Of a stretch of DNA of 64,000 nucleotides, positions 1-13,127 are shown piece after piece. Source of the stretch: Sphagnum compactum. Taxonomy: Eukaryota > Bryophyta > Sphagnopsida > Sphagnales. Positions within the stretch are counted from its first letter, which is position 1; each line of letters starts with the position of its first letter. A program made the position numbers and the translations under genes. The notes beneath the pieces were generated by a model. It had not been told where the DNA came from. It saw only the letters and a list, made by a program, of their open reading frames with translations, and made no database searches. Location of the stretch: contig OZ234497.1 of the NCBI GenBank assembly GCA_965153455.1, forward strand, positions 620,001-684,000. Reading direction: 5' to 3'.

Positions 1-830
1 TCTTTTATTTTATATTGTTCCCAATGCATTCCACCAAGTTCCCAAAGGGGTTCCTAGCAAGTTCCTAATGTGTTCCCCAGTATTGTTCCCAATAATATCA
101 CACTTTTATCCCCTATGTTTACCCCAAAGATGTTCTCTTTCCACCTATCAAGGTGGGCCAAAGGGGCCTTGGGTGAACTAGCACTAGTGTTGGGTGGGTA
201 TCGTATCTGATGTCCGTTGAATCTGGTTTTCACAAAATAACTTACAGACAGTTTCAATTTTCACTTTTAATCTTAAATTTTTTTAATATACCTTGAGAAC
301 CTGACCCGGGTATAAGAGTTTTATCTCACCTTGGTCTCAATATATAAATATATATATATGTATATATATAAATATTTATTTATTTTCTTTCAGCTGATTG
401 TCACCATCTGATTCTCACACAAGTGAAAACTGATGATCAGGTTTTCATTCAAGGTATCCCTCAAAATGATACCCTTAGAGGTTCAGACAAGGATACTCTA
501 GTGAGGCTCAAGTGATACCCAGAGACATTTTGATACCCGCCTAACACTCACCAGCACCTGCACTGGTACTGTGGTAAAGACTAAAAACCCCCAAATTCAT
601 CTGAATTGCTTCTAATCATTCTATGCTTGGACTGAAGCAGGGGTTCTCTGAGTCCGAATCTAACATTTCTGGGGTATAAATTGCATCCCCAACCATGAAG
701 TTGAAGGTACCATCGTGGAAGCTGGTTCACACTCGCTCTAAATCTTGAGAGTATATATATAGTCTTCTATTTGGTATATAGTCCAAAGTCTTGGTATTTT
801 CTTAATGATAGGCCAATCAAAGTGGCTCAT
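1..830 (-). repeat. Copy of dispersed GGGAAC-rich repeat family (copy A)
   Basis: On the minus strand positions 110-1 read as a run of GGGAAC, GGAAC and GGGGAAC steps. Positions about 830-810 read GCCACTTTGATTGGCC, matching the head of the copies at 37.2 and 61.2 kb (GCCACATTGATTGGCC). I infer that this is one old copy running from about 830 down to the window edge, perhaps continuing beyond it. The middle part (300-800) is AT-rich, holds a short TA microsatellite near 340-380, and has no convincing coding sequence. Confidence 0.5.
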
Positions 831-1939
831 TGCAAAAAAACACAAAGTTGAACTTGGGAGGCCTCAACCTCCCCTCAACAATAAGAAAGTTACAATGATC
901 TCCAAAAGGGTCAGTAAAAGAAAATAGCTGCAATTGGAGGTACTGAAAGTTTGAAGGCTCCACAAAACAGAAGTCTGTAGTCTGTACTCTCCACAATGCA
1001 TCTACCTACCTAGTAGATGGTTTTACAGGATAGATTACCCTTCCACATGCATCTACCTACATAGTAACCTTAAACATGAACTGTTCAAGGTGAAGTCTGT
1101 AAGTCAAAATGATGCTGAGAAAAGATCAGAGAGAGAAAGCTGATTGATGACGAGAAATAGTAAGCTGATCCACAGATGCGGATTTGATCAAGGAAAAATC
1201 TCTACATAATGTGTGCACCCCCCTTCCTGTATGTGATTTTGCTTGTTTCAATAGAGTTAAGCCAGCTAAAAAACTGACCACTGATTATTTCAGGGGTGTA
1301 GCTAGCACCAAGATAAATGAAAGCAGAAAGTTTTCTTACGAGTCTCCTACACAACTCCAATACCCCTATAGACACAATCCAGACATTACAATAGGGAACG
1401 TCTGGACTGAAAACATTGGCCTAGGATGTTCAATTCTAGCTTTCAACTACAAACAACACTAGGCCCACAGAGGAATGAATGTGTATCCAAAGGAAGGGAA
1501 AGGAAAGCCAACGTGCCTGTACAGAACAACACGTGCGTTGCACTCTCCCCTTCCCAACCAGGTGAGGTGTCTTTATCTGAGTCAGAAGAAAAAATTGTAA
1601 GCAAAACTTGGTAAGCTATGAAACATCAGCTTTAATCGTGGAAACTATTGAACAACTACCTGTGAGAAAAATCTCCCACCATGCATCATGCTGGAGGAGG
1701 AAGCATGATGAGATTCTTGAGCGAAATCCCACTTGTAGTCCCCCTCAAAATAGGATCATCTAGCAATGCAGGGTAAAAATTATGCATTGAAGATTTGGCT
1801 TCTTCCTTCCTCCTCATCTAAAATGTTGCTGCTCAAGGCATTTCAACCCTGCAGATGTACGAACCCTGATTGAAAGTTTAAATCACCAAACAAACTGTAG
1901 AAAAAAATGTTTAGCCACAAAAATGCAGAAGAGAATCTC
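831..1939. other. 3' flank of the CBP60 gene, no other gene seen
   Basis: About 1.1 kb between the repeat copy and the stop codon of the minus-strand CBP60 gene. The part next to the stop should hold its 3' UTR. Short open frames on the plus strand (1184-1614) have no recognisable domain and no neighbouring splice signals that would extend them. Confidence 0.5.
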
Positions 1940-4900
1940 TCACTCTTCATGCTCTTCAAGATGTGCCCGTCTGACAGGAGGGTTGGGTCTTGGTTTGAAA
2001 ATGCCCCACCGGAGTGCTGCCTTGAGCTTCGACCACCCAAACTTGGCATTATTGTGACGTGGCCTTTCTTCCCCCGTGTTCCACATTGGAGGAGAGTTGT
2101 ATGTGTATGTGTAAGCAGAGTCATCTTGCCAATAGCCACCATAATTGGCATAGTTGTCTGGGTAAACCATACTAGCATATGGCACCAATTCCTCTTGGCT
2201 GAGGATCCCTTGGCCTCTTGCATCATCATTGAAACCTTGGAGGCTACCCCATGGGTTACTATCTGGCCTCTGATATGGCCGCCAGTCATTTGTGTCTGGA
2301 TACAAACTCATTAGACTGGGAGTCATGGGAGGAAGTGCCAAACTTCCAGCAGGTATCAGAGCATTTTGAGGGGAAGCCAGAACCAATCCTGTTGCTAGGC
2401 CTGGACTATCTTCTGATGGTCCAAGATTTGAGGAGCTAGCCAGGGTTACTTGATGGCTTGGCCCATTTATGTTGGGCCCAGATCCCATCATGTGCTGATC
2501 AGGTAGAGGCTGGTTTGCTCGAGTTGGAAAAGATTGGGAAACATGCATTGCTGGTTCAGGTGTGGGGGCTTGAGATCCTCTTACTCCATTGCCTGCAATT
2601 TGATGAAACCCTCAGATAGCTGGAACAGACTTCTGCTACTACTACTGCACGTGTACATTGAGATTTATCTAGCATATTAAGAGCTGTAACACAGAAATAG
2701 CAAAGCCACATTCCATGAAGACAACAGGTCATATCTGTGCCAACCAAACCCTTCTGGGTCAACATCTCATATTAAGCAGGACATCACTATCACAGCAAGG
2801 AAATAGCTTTACCCCTGAGTGAGTCTTAGTAAACAAACAAAAGCAGACAATAATAGTTTCGCAATAACACTAGGACAAACTAATTCTCCATGCAGAGATT
2901 ATTGAGTGATAGGCGATGCATAAATACCAGGTACACTTGATCCTGCTGGAATTTTTGAAGACAGACAATATGTGGACAGTGCAGATTGAGTGGAAGGGAG
3001 AGACTGTTGTGGTTGCTGTATCTGTGTAGTCTTTGTATCTTGTGTCTGCACATCAGAGCCTCCTAAAGCTTGACCTCTTGTTGAAGATTCAACCATCGGC
3101 ATGTTAACACCTCTCAGTGATGGGTTTGCCCTTATAAGCGCCTCCCCATCATATTCCTGTACATCTGTTTGCCACTTCTCATGTGCCGTCTTTGCTAACT
3201 TCTCCACATATACCTGCAAATTATCTCCACCAATCAACCATGAGCAATTTACTTTCTCAACTGTGATGCAAAATAAATTCAGACTTCATTTCTCCTAACT
3301 TGTGATGCAGAGACATTGCACAGTTGGGGCTGTGCAATCATTAGAAGAGTGTCATAGCTTCACAAAGAACACGGCAAGAAAAAAGCATATTTGACCTCAT
3401 GATGAGCAAGAAAATATAAGTACTACCTTGAGCCCAGTGTTAAAAGGTAAATGTAGGAAGGATTAACTCTTACCCTCTCACTTTCTTCCAGTGAATCAAT
3501 TGCACGGTATGTATTGCTCACAATAAGACCCACAAGCTGAAATATGTTGTTAAAGATGATCTCAAGATTTCCACCAGGCCTATACACATAAAGATTTGAA
3601 TTCAAAGGGCACGTCATAGCATGTTCAACAGTGCCTTCCCACATTTTGTTTGACATCCCATTCCCAAGTGCCTGCCATGCAAACACACATCAGAGGTTTG
3701 TACAGACCTGCTGCACCAAAGAGCTTGTAACTGAATGAAGCAAGAATAGATCTGAGTGACAAAAAGATGCCTTAATGTAGGCTGGTCCTTCTTGAGTGAT
3801 GTCACTCCAATGAGTATTCACCAACATATAGCAAAGGAAACTAGAAACCCAAGATCTACTCACTCCATGTAACACCCACTGAAAAGAGGAAATTTCAACT
3901 GTATCCACAGCACGATTTCACATACATTTCGTAACTTCAGAGGATGCATAACAAGGAGGCGTAAAAACTGTTCAACAGTCTCAATGCCTTCTTTACTGAG
4001 GCGCTTGTGGAAAGCACCATCCTTGCCAATCCTGTCCAGGCGCCACACCTCATCTTGCAATGTTGGGGGATAGTGCTTCTTGTACACTGATCCACAAACA
4101 GATTCATTTTAGGAAACCATCCAACACCTTCACAGGAAACAGTAAAAAATGCACAAATTAACAGACAAAGGGTCCAAGTTTGCACAAAGAGCAGCAAAAA
4201 CAAGTTTTATAATACTTACGCTCCCCACGATGGTCTTTCACAGTGAAAGATTCTGTCCTTGCTTCACGGACACGTACACCCTCACAGTAGCCTGGGGCAA
4301 CCATCACACCAAGACGAAACTTACGGCTGCGGATCCAGCTTGAGTTATCTGTGAACTGGAACTCACCAAGGGTTCCTAACCCATCCTTCAGTGTCACAAA
4401 CAAATCGCCTGTCAAGAGAGGCCTCTTCCCATCCCGCTCTTTGACCACAAAGTTCTGAAACTCTGCCTGAGGCCAGCCCTCCTCATCATCAGCTATGAAG
4501 TCACCCTGTAGTACCACAACTTCAAGCTTGGCACAGGACTCCTCACCATCAGACACAAGCTTGCCAGTGTTGGCATCCACCAGGGCCACTTGAATACCAG
4601 ATCCATCCTCCGCCTCCACTTTGCTACCTGTAAAGAGAGGAAGAGCAAGCTTGCTCTTGAACTGCAACCGGAGGTGACGTTCATCGGGACCTTGAATCCT
4701 TTTAGGGGACACCCTGCACATAATATAAATAGATACCAGAAAACTGAATTTCCCTCAACTTTGCAAGCAACTTTGTGTCCAGGAGATTACACAATATCTT
4801 TTGCAGAGAGCATCATGAAGCACAGAGAGGAATTATGTGCAAGGATCAACCACCACATCTAGTGGTAACAATAACCTGAGTGGAATAAGTTTCGTAAAGA

Positions 4901-6006
4901 GTTCAACAAGTGCAGAGCATGAACTGCATCCAAGTGGTAGCTACAATATGGCCTCCACATGACGTTGGGTGAACATAAAAATGGCTTCAATGGGTGATCA
5001 CTCACCGGGGCCCCACTTTAGGGGTGAAATTTTGCAGTGCACGTTCAACCTCCTCTCCCACCTACACCAAAAACAGCATTTTTTCATAGGGAAAAGTTCA
5101 CTACAATCTGGAACATAAGAGTCCAGGGCATTAAAAAGAAGGAAAGAATGCAAGTCAAACACCACATAACTGATTTTGCTTACCATCCATCCTTTAGAAA
5201 TGTTTCTAGAGAAAAGCTTCACTACTGTTGTATGCTGTCAGCCTGCTATTTTAGTATTGGTATTGACTACAACATTGTCAACATTGAAGTTTCAAACTGT
5301 GCATATGGAGCAAAGATAGAAAGCACATGACATTGCTGTACATGGGGAATTCTGGGATGACCACCAGATGCTTGCAATACTCCTTGAAGAAATTGGGAAA
5401 GCCAAAATGAGCCACAAGATGAACAACTTGGCACCAGAGCAGGGTATGAATGAGGACAGAATGCTCACCACTTTGCGAAACAATGGTTCCAACAAAGGCC
5501 ACAGTTTATGCAAACTTTCCACTTTCAGAGCTTCCATTACAACACTGCATGTCCATGACGACCACAACATCCATTTGAGAGTGTTACAATCACTTCACAT
5601 GCATGAGCAAGGCTCAGAGAGTCACAGCTCATACAAGTATTGCAAAGGACTCAAGTAACGATCCAGCTAGCCTTTACCATCTGCCACATAAGAGGACTGC
5701 AAGATTTGACAGAACTTGAAAAACTGTACACTGGAAGTACATGAATCTAGAAAATGGATAGTGCAGTGGTGTACACAATGTGCATTTTCAAAGCATTTCA
5801 GTCCCCTCTTTGTTTTTTCTCTGTGCCTTGGAGTCGTCAGTAAATATTGCAAGTGCATCTTTGCTGCGGAACTAAATTCTCATCACACTAGTGGTAGTAT
5901 ACAGGAGAAACAGTAACCTTGAGAAACTCAAGCGAGGCTTCTTTTGCTCTGGCAAGCCTCCCTCTCTATTTCCATCCTGAGGATAAGGCCGCTTGTCCTT
6001 TGACAT
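1940..6006 (-). CDS. CBP60-like: CALMODULIN-BINDING PROTEIN 60 (CBP60) family protein, eight exons, 670 aa
   Basis: Members of this plant family are nuclear DNA-binding regulators; some bind Ca2+/calmodulin and control salicylic-acid immunity genes. I joined the exons by frame and GT/AG sites: 6006-5918, 5544-5469, 5061-5006, 4713-4220, 4086-3926, 3671-3474, 3213-2928, 2592-1940. The lengths sum to 2013 nt with every junction in phase. The ATG at 6006 is the first in frame and opens MSKDKRPYP, followed by a basic KKPR (22-25). Family landmarks in order are [14 protein letters not shown] (31-44), VGEEVERAL (56-64), the large central exon with [16 protein letters not shown] and [23 protein letters not shown] (from 239), [32 protein letters not shown] and [11 protein letters not shown]. 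The C-terminus has [13 protein letters not shown] (about 640-652), the position of the calmodulin-binding helix in CBP60a-f. The length fits the family (about 600-650), slightly long. Intact, with no frameshift. Which paralogue it is cannot be told here. Confidence 0.95.
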
Positions 6007-7240
6007 ATTTGCGTTGTAGATTGGTTCTTGAAACCACGGTGACGGTGGATCGAGCGAGCTCACGGACCGGACGTGAAGTAGTACTACGCCTGATTGATGA
6101 AAGGTAGAATTGCGATGACGAGCAAGGAAGGGTTAGCTGAGACTCCGTTTCAATCCTATAGTCATAAGGTTTGCAAAGCTCTCGAACAATCGTGGCTGTA
6201 GCAAAGAAGCCTAGGACGGGAGCATCTCAAACAACCGTGTGATCGCAATCCACAAACATCAACAAAGGATTGCAGAGGTGACCGCGTAACTCCACAGTTC
6301 GACTCCAGGCAGGCAGAAAACCTGCAGAAACAGAATAGGACACACGATCCCGCATTGATTACAAGCCGAGCGATAGTTGAAAAATCTGAAAGGAAGCTGC
6401 TATAAGGAAGCAATATCACCGATTCTACTGCAAGCAGCGCATAATCTACTCAGTTTAGACGAATTCATAAAGAAAGAGCATTTTCTTTGAAGAGAAAAAC
6501 CAGCTGTAACAAGGGCCAATCCTATAAGAAAAACTTCCTAGAGATCAACTTCTGAAATCTCAAGAAACAAATTAGACTCTGCTTGAGCACAGCAAAGAAA
6601 ACAGCGATTGCGATAGAAGAAATCCTGAGAAGAACAACAAAAGGAGACCACAATGAATTATGATGCAAACGAGAAACAAGCCAAAAGAAGCTACAGGAGG
6701 GGCGGCCATGGAGAGAAGGAGGGGGGGGTTCGAAGAGCGGGAAATGGGACAAAACTCTCAAAGACGGGAGAAAAAAGAAAAACACCTTGAGAAAAACTAC
6801 CGCCAAAAAAAGAAACGCGAAGGAGACTTACACTCCGGGGTTTGTGAAGAATTTTTTCCTCCTAGTCGTCGCTGCTCCAAGCTCCCGAGGGATCCGAACA
6901 GCGAGAAATTATGACGAAAATGCGAAACAGAGTGTCTGTCAACTCCAACAAGAGAGAAAACAAAACACTACCGTAAACAAGCAAAAAAAGAAAAGAAAGA
7001 AGTTACTATAACTACGTCAGCTAGTAATGAGCGTGAGAGAGTTTTGGCGGCGGAAAACACTGCGATCGATCTACAAAACACGTAGGAAAAAACACGAGCT
7101 CCGAGAGCACAGAGCGAAGAAGAGAGAGGGAGAGAGAGAGAGAGAGACAAAACACACAAAGCAAAGGGACCAACGGAGCTTCGTCCTTCCCTCCTCAACG
7201 TCCTCCTCCTCCTCCTCCTCCACCTCGTAGATGAAACACA
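6007..7240 (-). promoter_or_regulatory. CBP60 5' leader with a probable leader intron, and promoter-proximal region
   Basis: On the minus strand this stretch is pyrimidine-rich, as plant leaders often are, with a CT microsatellite (7117-7148) and a GGA/GAG run (7199-7227). A consensus donor GTAAGT begins at 6831. A TTTCTGCAG acceptor ends at 6322. Together they would remove a 510-nt intron from the 5' UTR and leave an untranslated exon 6321-6007 before the ATG. This is inference from splice consensus only. I see no clear TATA box. Several small open frames here are low-complexity readings of the CT/GA tracts. Confidence 0.55.
7117..7148. repeat. GA/CT microsatellite
   Basis: A nearly pure GA run with two interruptions, in the presumed CBP60 leader. 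Confidence 0.9.
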
Positions 7241-7339
7241 TCCAATTACCACTAACATTCATCCACTCTTGTCTCGTCATCCGCTCACGAACGCGCTTTC
7301 TTTTTGTCCCGGAAATGAAGGCGCGTTCTAGACAAACGG

Positions 7340-7450
7340 GGGGAGAGCTGGCATTCTCTGATTGGCTACCAAGGTGGTCTACTGACCTTGCCCACTACGC
7401 GTGGCGATCTCTAGTTCGAACCCACTGTCAGATACACGGTTGTAAATAAG
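7340..7450 (+). repeat. Possible tRNA-related SINE fragment
   Basis: AGTTCGAACCC (about 7413-7423) fits the pol III B-box consensus GGTTCGANYCC at most positions. TGGCTACCAAGG about 50 bases upstream is a weak match to an A box. The flank continues into GTTGAGACCCC and poly-C-rich DNA. No cloverleaf can be folded, so this is not a functional tRNA. The SINE call is tentative. Confidence 0.25.
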
Positions 7451-8616
7451 TTGAGACCCCACCCCCACATACCCCACCCACACACCCCACCCCCCCCCCC
7501 AAATTTAAATCTATTAAAAAATTAAAATCTTCGCTACCTACTTTCCTGGCGTCTCGTCACTGGGGTCCTTCCTCGGGAATTACCTAAAAAAGAAAGAAAG
7601 AAAAAAAAAACAATTTTTCTTTTCTTTTTTTGGGGACACCATGAAATATTTTTACCTAACCTTGGTATGTAGTGTGTACCTACATTAGTATTATCAATTA
7701 AATAAATAAATAATACATTGGTATTATCGGTCACTTACCTAATGCATGTATCTCATGAGCTAGAGTTTTTGTTTAAAAATATTATTGGGAACAACCTTCT
7801 TTTTTTTTTCTTTTTTTTCATTTGTGACAAATTTTTGGGGGTCTAGACTCTAAACTCTGAAGATCAAAGTGGGTATTTTCTTAATCAATTTATACTGGAT
7901 TTGTTGTATAAAAGGGGGTGTTGGGCTTTTTTGGTGCTTTTTTTTTCAATTAGGTGTAATTAAACCCTTTTTCTTGTGAGGTATAGTTAAATTATTAAAA
8001 ATTTGAATAGAACTTTTGCATGAGTGGTGCATGCATCCTGCATAACATGCACCATAAAAGCCTGCCTTTGTAGCAAATTTCACCAATGCATGCTGAAAAG
8101 GCCAACTGAATTCATTAACAAGTTAGGCTATTACCAATATATTTTATTGAGCTTTAGATTCATGTTGGGAACTTGGGGTCAGTGCTTTTGTAGTGGACCA
8201 AAAAAATTGGGAAATTTTGGGAAACTATTTTTCTAGTATAAATTCAAGTAATTTTGCTATTTTTTTTGGAAAAATTTGCTAGATCTCTAATATCAATTTT
8301 GTTTGGTGGGGGTGGATTTTAAAGGAATACAAAAGCCTTAAGACTTCCATTTGAAAAAAACAAGGGTGGATTTCTTTCCACAAACACTAGGAAAATATTA
8401 GAAACAAAACTCCAATCTAAAAAATACTCCATTTAGGTCTCAAAACTATATTTTTTCAAAGAGTTTGAATTTAGGTCTTCGTCTACTACCTATGTAGGTG
8501 AGGTTTGCTCTTTGCTATATTTATAGTGTATTATTTGACCTTATTTTCAAAACAATTAATTGTGTCTTATTGGCTTTCTAATAAGTAAGTAAATTCAATA
8601 AACATAAAGGAGAGCC
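7451..8616. other. AT-rich intergenic DNA, no gene seen
   Basis: Contains C-rich (7455-7500), A-rich and T-rich homopolymer stretches and short open frames without domains. Nothing else recognised. Confidence 0.5.
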
Positions 8617-8644
8617 CCCAACCCCCCCCCCCCCCCCCCCCCCC
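8617..8644. repeat. Long poly-C tract
   Basis: An almost uninterrupted C run of more than 20 bases, exceptional in this AT-rich region. Its exact length is likely unstable in sequencing or replication. Confidence 0.85.
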
Positions 8645-8816
8645 AAAACACCATGGTTACTTTTCATGCTGGATTTACCTACAAGTGAAATAGGTAAGAA
8701 TAATGCCAAAACAAGTTGCAGGTGGGAGGGCTGAAGAGGGGAAGGGCGGAACCTGTTCAGGTGCCGACAGACGGTAATACCCCACCATTTACCTCCAGTA
8801 AAACCCAATCACGGGA

Positions 8817-9180
8817 GATTTAGTTTGGGGACTTTATGGGAACTTTGGGAACATCAAAGGGAAGGAATTTTTTAATCCTTTTGGGACATCCAGAAAATCA
8901 ACATTTTCTGAGCATTTCTCTAGAAATTGTGATTTGGAACATGGAATGGGAACTTTGGGATCTCAATAATCAAATAAATATTGGGAATAAACATTAAGAT
9001 ATGAATAATCGAAGGGAACACAATAAAATATGAATGTCAAAGTACATAGTTTTCACATGTTGGGAACTTGGGAACGGTGAGGAGAAGAAATTTAGCATAT
9101 TAAATTGAGGGAATTGTTGGGAACTTTGTGAAACCATTGGAAACACATTTGGGAATGGTTGGGAATTTTGGCATATGTGA
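8817..9180 (+). repeat. GGGAAC-rich dispersed repeat (copy B, degenerate)
   Basis: Repeated GGGAACTTTGGGAAC-like steps, resembling the tails of the copies at 37.3 and 61.6 kb. The head and the end motif are not recognisable, so the boundaries are approximate. Confidence 0.45.
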
Positions 9181-9454
9181 GACTAAGTTAGAAATTTTGG
9201 GGGAGGAGGAGGGGGAACCCCATTAAAATAAGATTTTGGGGAAATCAATGGGAACCAAAAAAAAAAGGTGATGAAAAAAGTATTGATTGTTAGAAACCAT
9301 CTAATAGACTAGTGGGTATCCGTGACCTTCGGACACACACAAAGGTGCAAAGCAGCTAATTTCATTTTTATTTTTATGTGGCGAAAATACGCTGAAAAGT
9401 CCCCCATGAAAACATACATGGTGAAGCGAGTGTTTTGGAAAATTTCCAAAAAGA

Positions 9455-9555
9455 AAACTAAATCGCCACATTTCCAGGAGGGAAAAAAAAAAGAGTTTTG
9501 AAATCGCCACATTTTGAGGAGGAAAAATACAGGTTTTGAAATTGCCGAGATTTGT
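9455..9555. repeat. Short minisatellite, two to three units of about 45 bp
   Basis: AAATCGCCACATTT, then AGGAGG and an A tract, occurs twice, and a third diverged start (GAAATTGCCGAGATTT) follows. No gene assigned. Confidence 0.55.
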
Positions 9556-9699
9556 TGAAGATTTGGGCACATTCCAAGCTTTCTTCTTTTGAAACGCGTT
9601 TATGAAGGGTGTGCTAACCCTAACCCCCTTACCCCCAAGGAGGACGATCAAACAGACAGACACCACGTTTGCTTTAATCTAATAAATAATAATATAGAT

Positions 9700-10080
9700 A
9701 TAGATGGCACTAAGTGCATTTGCAAATTATAATGAAAATTATGGGGGAGAAATTCTTAAAAATTGAGCTAATAGAAGTAATAAACCAGGTTTTTTGTTTT
9801 CAATGTTGTGGTTTCCAAATTTTGGAAAATATTTTTAAATTTTCTAGTAATGTTTTTCAAATTTACACTTTAGAAAACAAAAAAACAATTTCAGCACAAT
9901 GCAAAAAAATTGCCAATTAAAAAAAGCACTGATTGGAACTTGGCTAGTAGGGCAATGAGAAAGTCCTGTGTTTAGTTCTAGTTGGGTGAAATACAAGTCA
10001 ACGCTTCGCCCCCCTCCCCCATTCAAGTTTCAAAACACGTGACAAATGACTAGGGTAGAGTGGCCTATCACAGATCACTT
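9700..10080. other. AT-rich intergenic DNA, no gene seen
   Basis: Only short A/T-rich open frames and no recognised repeat. Confidence 0.5.
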
Positions 10081-10084
10081 TGGC

Positions 10085-10470
10085 AAATCTTTCTGGATTC
10101 TTGGCCATTTTTCAGCGATTTAAAATGTTATAGGAGCACCTTCTCAAGATGTACAAATCATCTTTGAAATGCAAAACCAAAGGAGCAACCAAAAAAATCA
10201 CAAAACATGTTTTTTTTCATTTTTGTTCAAATTGAGTGATTTAAACTGCTTTGAAATTGTCTTCTTAAGCTTTGCAAATCATCTTGTTACTCTAAAGGCA
10301 ACAGAGTTTAAGGATTTGTTGAGGGAATCGGAAATAGGCTATGAGCTCTTCCATAGAGACTTGTTCTGTAAAAACAAATCCCATATTTCAGAGGGCCGTA
10401 ATTTTCTCACCTCTTCTTCATTTTTGTTGATTTTGAGTGCCATAGATGCGCCAAGAGGAGAGCTCCATCT
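10085..10470 (-). repeat. Inverted, diverged copy of the repeat at 37.64-38.25 kb
   Basis: Read on the minus strand it contains TTTCAAAGATGATTT, then GTGCTCCTATAACATTTTA, then TTAAATC. The same order occurs on the plus strand at 38.16-38.22 kb. AGATGCGCCAAGAGGA near 10445 is the exact reverse complement of a 16-mer near 37660. The shared order of separate motifs supports one dispersed element rather than chance. Confidence 0.6.
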
Positions 10471-10564
10471 CCTCTTTGGACACCATAAACAATGGGCCCT
10501 CCTGCAAAAATGGCTAGCAAACCTTACCTTAAGTGATCCCTCGTGGGCTGTTCTACCCTAGCCC

Positions 10565-13125
10565 TGGCCCCATGGGACTGCATATAATAATTTGAAGAGC
10601 CTTATTATCAACTTGAATGGAAAACCCTAAAAATCAAGATCTAAATGGCCAACAAGCTAACTTGAAAGCTCTTGTAGTGAACATATGGTGTCAAAGTGTA
10701 TGTCTCTCCAATAGAACTCATCCTTAAAACATGGTTGATATTAATAATTGTGAATAACTTTGGGCTCTGAAATTCACTAGGGCTATGGCTACAGATTGAT
10801 TCATTTAAGTGATCTGAGCTTGTTCAAAACCATTTGATGGTGGTTTGTTTCGACTGGGGAAGGACCTGGAAATACAAAGGAAAAAAAGTGCTGGTGCTTT
10901 GTTGTTGTGAAGACAATATCAAAAGGGTAAAGCCTAAGGCTGCGTGCTTTACGGAAGTAAGACCCTGTGCATGACAGAGCTGAGCATGGGCGCAATTTCA
11001 GTAAAGCCCATGGCAGAGGCCTTTAGCAAGTGGACAGACTTGCACCGATTTTTATTTTGTTTTTGTTTTTCCAAGCAAATACCCACTCAGTAGGAATCAA
11101 CCCAAATAATAGAAAACAATTGCAAGGTGTTTTCAAAAAAACTAAGTACCCACCATAGCGGCCATTTTGTTTTCAAAATGACTCGAGAACAGCAAAAGAA
11201 AAAATGTGCTTTGTAAGGTGCTCTCCAATTACACCAAGAAAGCCAACCACACACTATTATTACCATACCCAACATGGCACCCGAAACAGCAAAATAGTCA
11301 AGACTAGAAAATGTGTTTTAAAATGATGGTTTTTTTTTTATAATTTTTTTAATTTTTTTCCAAAATCACAAGTGAACAAATGACAAAATATATCCATTTG
11401 ATTTTTTTAGTCACCATGATGCCACAAGAAAGTGTTGAACAAGATACCTGATATTAGAAAAATGCTCATAATAGTTTTTTTTTTTTTTTGTGTATTCAGA
11501 GGTCACATTATATCCATGGTCTTACCACCTATCATTTAGGAGTGCTAGGGATCTTACATCTATTAGTTAGAAGCATGAGGGACATTATACTTATCAGCCC
11601 TAAATGTAGGTGTAAGGTTCTTCTCGCTCCTAAAACAGTAGGCATATGATCCCACCCCCTCCTATCACATTGTGATCTATGTATGCTTATATGCCGAAGC
11701 TTGCAATCAGCTTCCATTTTATGGTGGGTTAGACCCAAACAGGGGAGATTCCCAAATGCAAGGTTAGACATGGATACCTCCCTGTCCCTCGGGCTTTACC
11801 CTATGGTAAGTTGCTGCCATTGTGTTTGGAATTTGACCTAATTACTTACAAAGAATACCCTATCCTATGGTAAGGTTTTATGTAAAATAATTAAAAAAAT
11901 AAAATGTCAAAAAAAATTAGAGATTCCAAGAGCAAAATGTTGAAAGGGCAAGAAATTTCAAGACAACATTGTCATATTTGCTCAATTTAGTTTTACTTTG
12001 GCAAACCTAAAAACAAAAAACACACAAAAACTTGTAATCACATGAATTTTTAGAAACTTTCAAATAGAAGTGACTTGACAAAAATGTACATTGTATGTGA
12101 GAACAAAAGTTATAATTTTGAAAGGAATGAAATAACAAAAAGTTTCAAAAATCACAACAAACTTGACCATTAATCTTGCAATCTTATATTTGAAAAGCTC
12201 CTCTAATTCCTCTAACATGTCACGGTCATCACCAAAAAGCAATTTTTAAAATCTAGAATTGTTGCTTCCATGAGTCATCAAAATATTAAGAACTAGCAAG
12301 TGTCGAAAGTTGGAAATCCAAATGTTCAAAGTGCCTTTGCCCTAAAATTAGTTCAATTTGACATTTGATAATGAAATTTGACCACAAGTTAGGGTTTCTT
12401 TTTGTAGGAATAAACAATAAACCCTTTAAAAACACTCCAAAAGAACCTAATATTCACTTGCACCACCATAATGTACGTATTGATAAGAATTTATTAGTGA
12501 AAAATACATCAAATTTTTCATTGGAATTGACAATACAAATTATGGTAAATGTCCAAAATATGGGGAACCAATGACATGACTAAGGATGTTTTCCTTGCTA
12601 CCTGGTGCATTTTGGAGCTTCATTGTTGATTTGTTCTGAGTCAAGAGTTGCCCATCTCATTTGTGAGAGTTTACTGCATAAAAACACATTGGGGTGAAAA
12701 TTTTATGGACAATGTTTTCAAGCACAAATTCTACAAGTGTGAAGATGATGTTCAACAAATTTTGTCTCTTTCATGTTACATACAAATAGTACTCAAACAG
12801 ATTCAACACCTCAATGCTGAATTTTTATTTATTATTTTTTTAAGATACATTTCGGCACTTTTTTTTTAAATCAATATTTTCAGCATACATTATGAAATTA
12901 TTTATATTTTTGACATGAATGAAAGAAAGAATCAATTCTCATTCATTTTGATGGACACCATTCATTTGCTACACTTTTTCAGTTCTTGTTTGCATGTGCC
13001 TTTCCATGACTTCTTATGCATTCTATGAGTTGCTCATTTGGAGGTGAATGAGACTCGGATTTGCTTCCCATTACTAAATTCTGAACTTTTGACATTTCAT
13101 GTCATAATTTTTTTTTAAAAATTTG
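10565..13125. other. AT-rich intergenic DNA, no gene seen
   Basis: About 2.5 kb with poly-T tracts (11330-11480) and short open frames lacking domains. No splice-linked coding pattern noticed. Confidence 0.5.
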
Positions 13126-13127
13126 TG

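Noticed and set aside
7413-7423. tRNA gene from the TTCGAACCC motif
   Set aside because: No acceptor stem or cloverleaf can be drawn around it.
9610-9640. Telomere-like CCCTAACCC
   Set aside because: A single imperfect occurrence without tandem repetition of the plant telomere unit.
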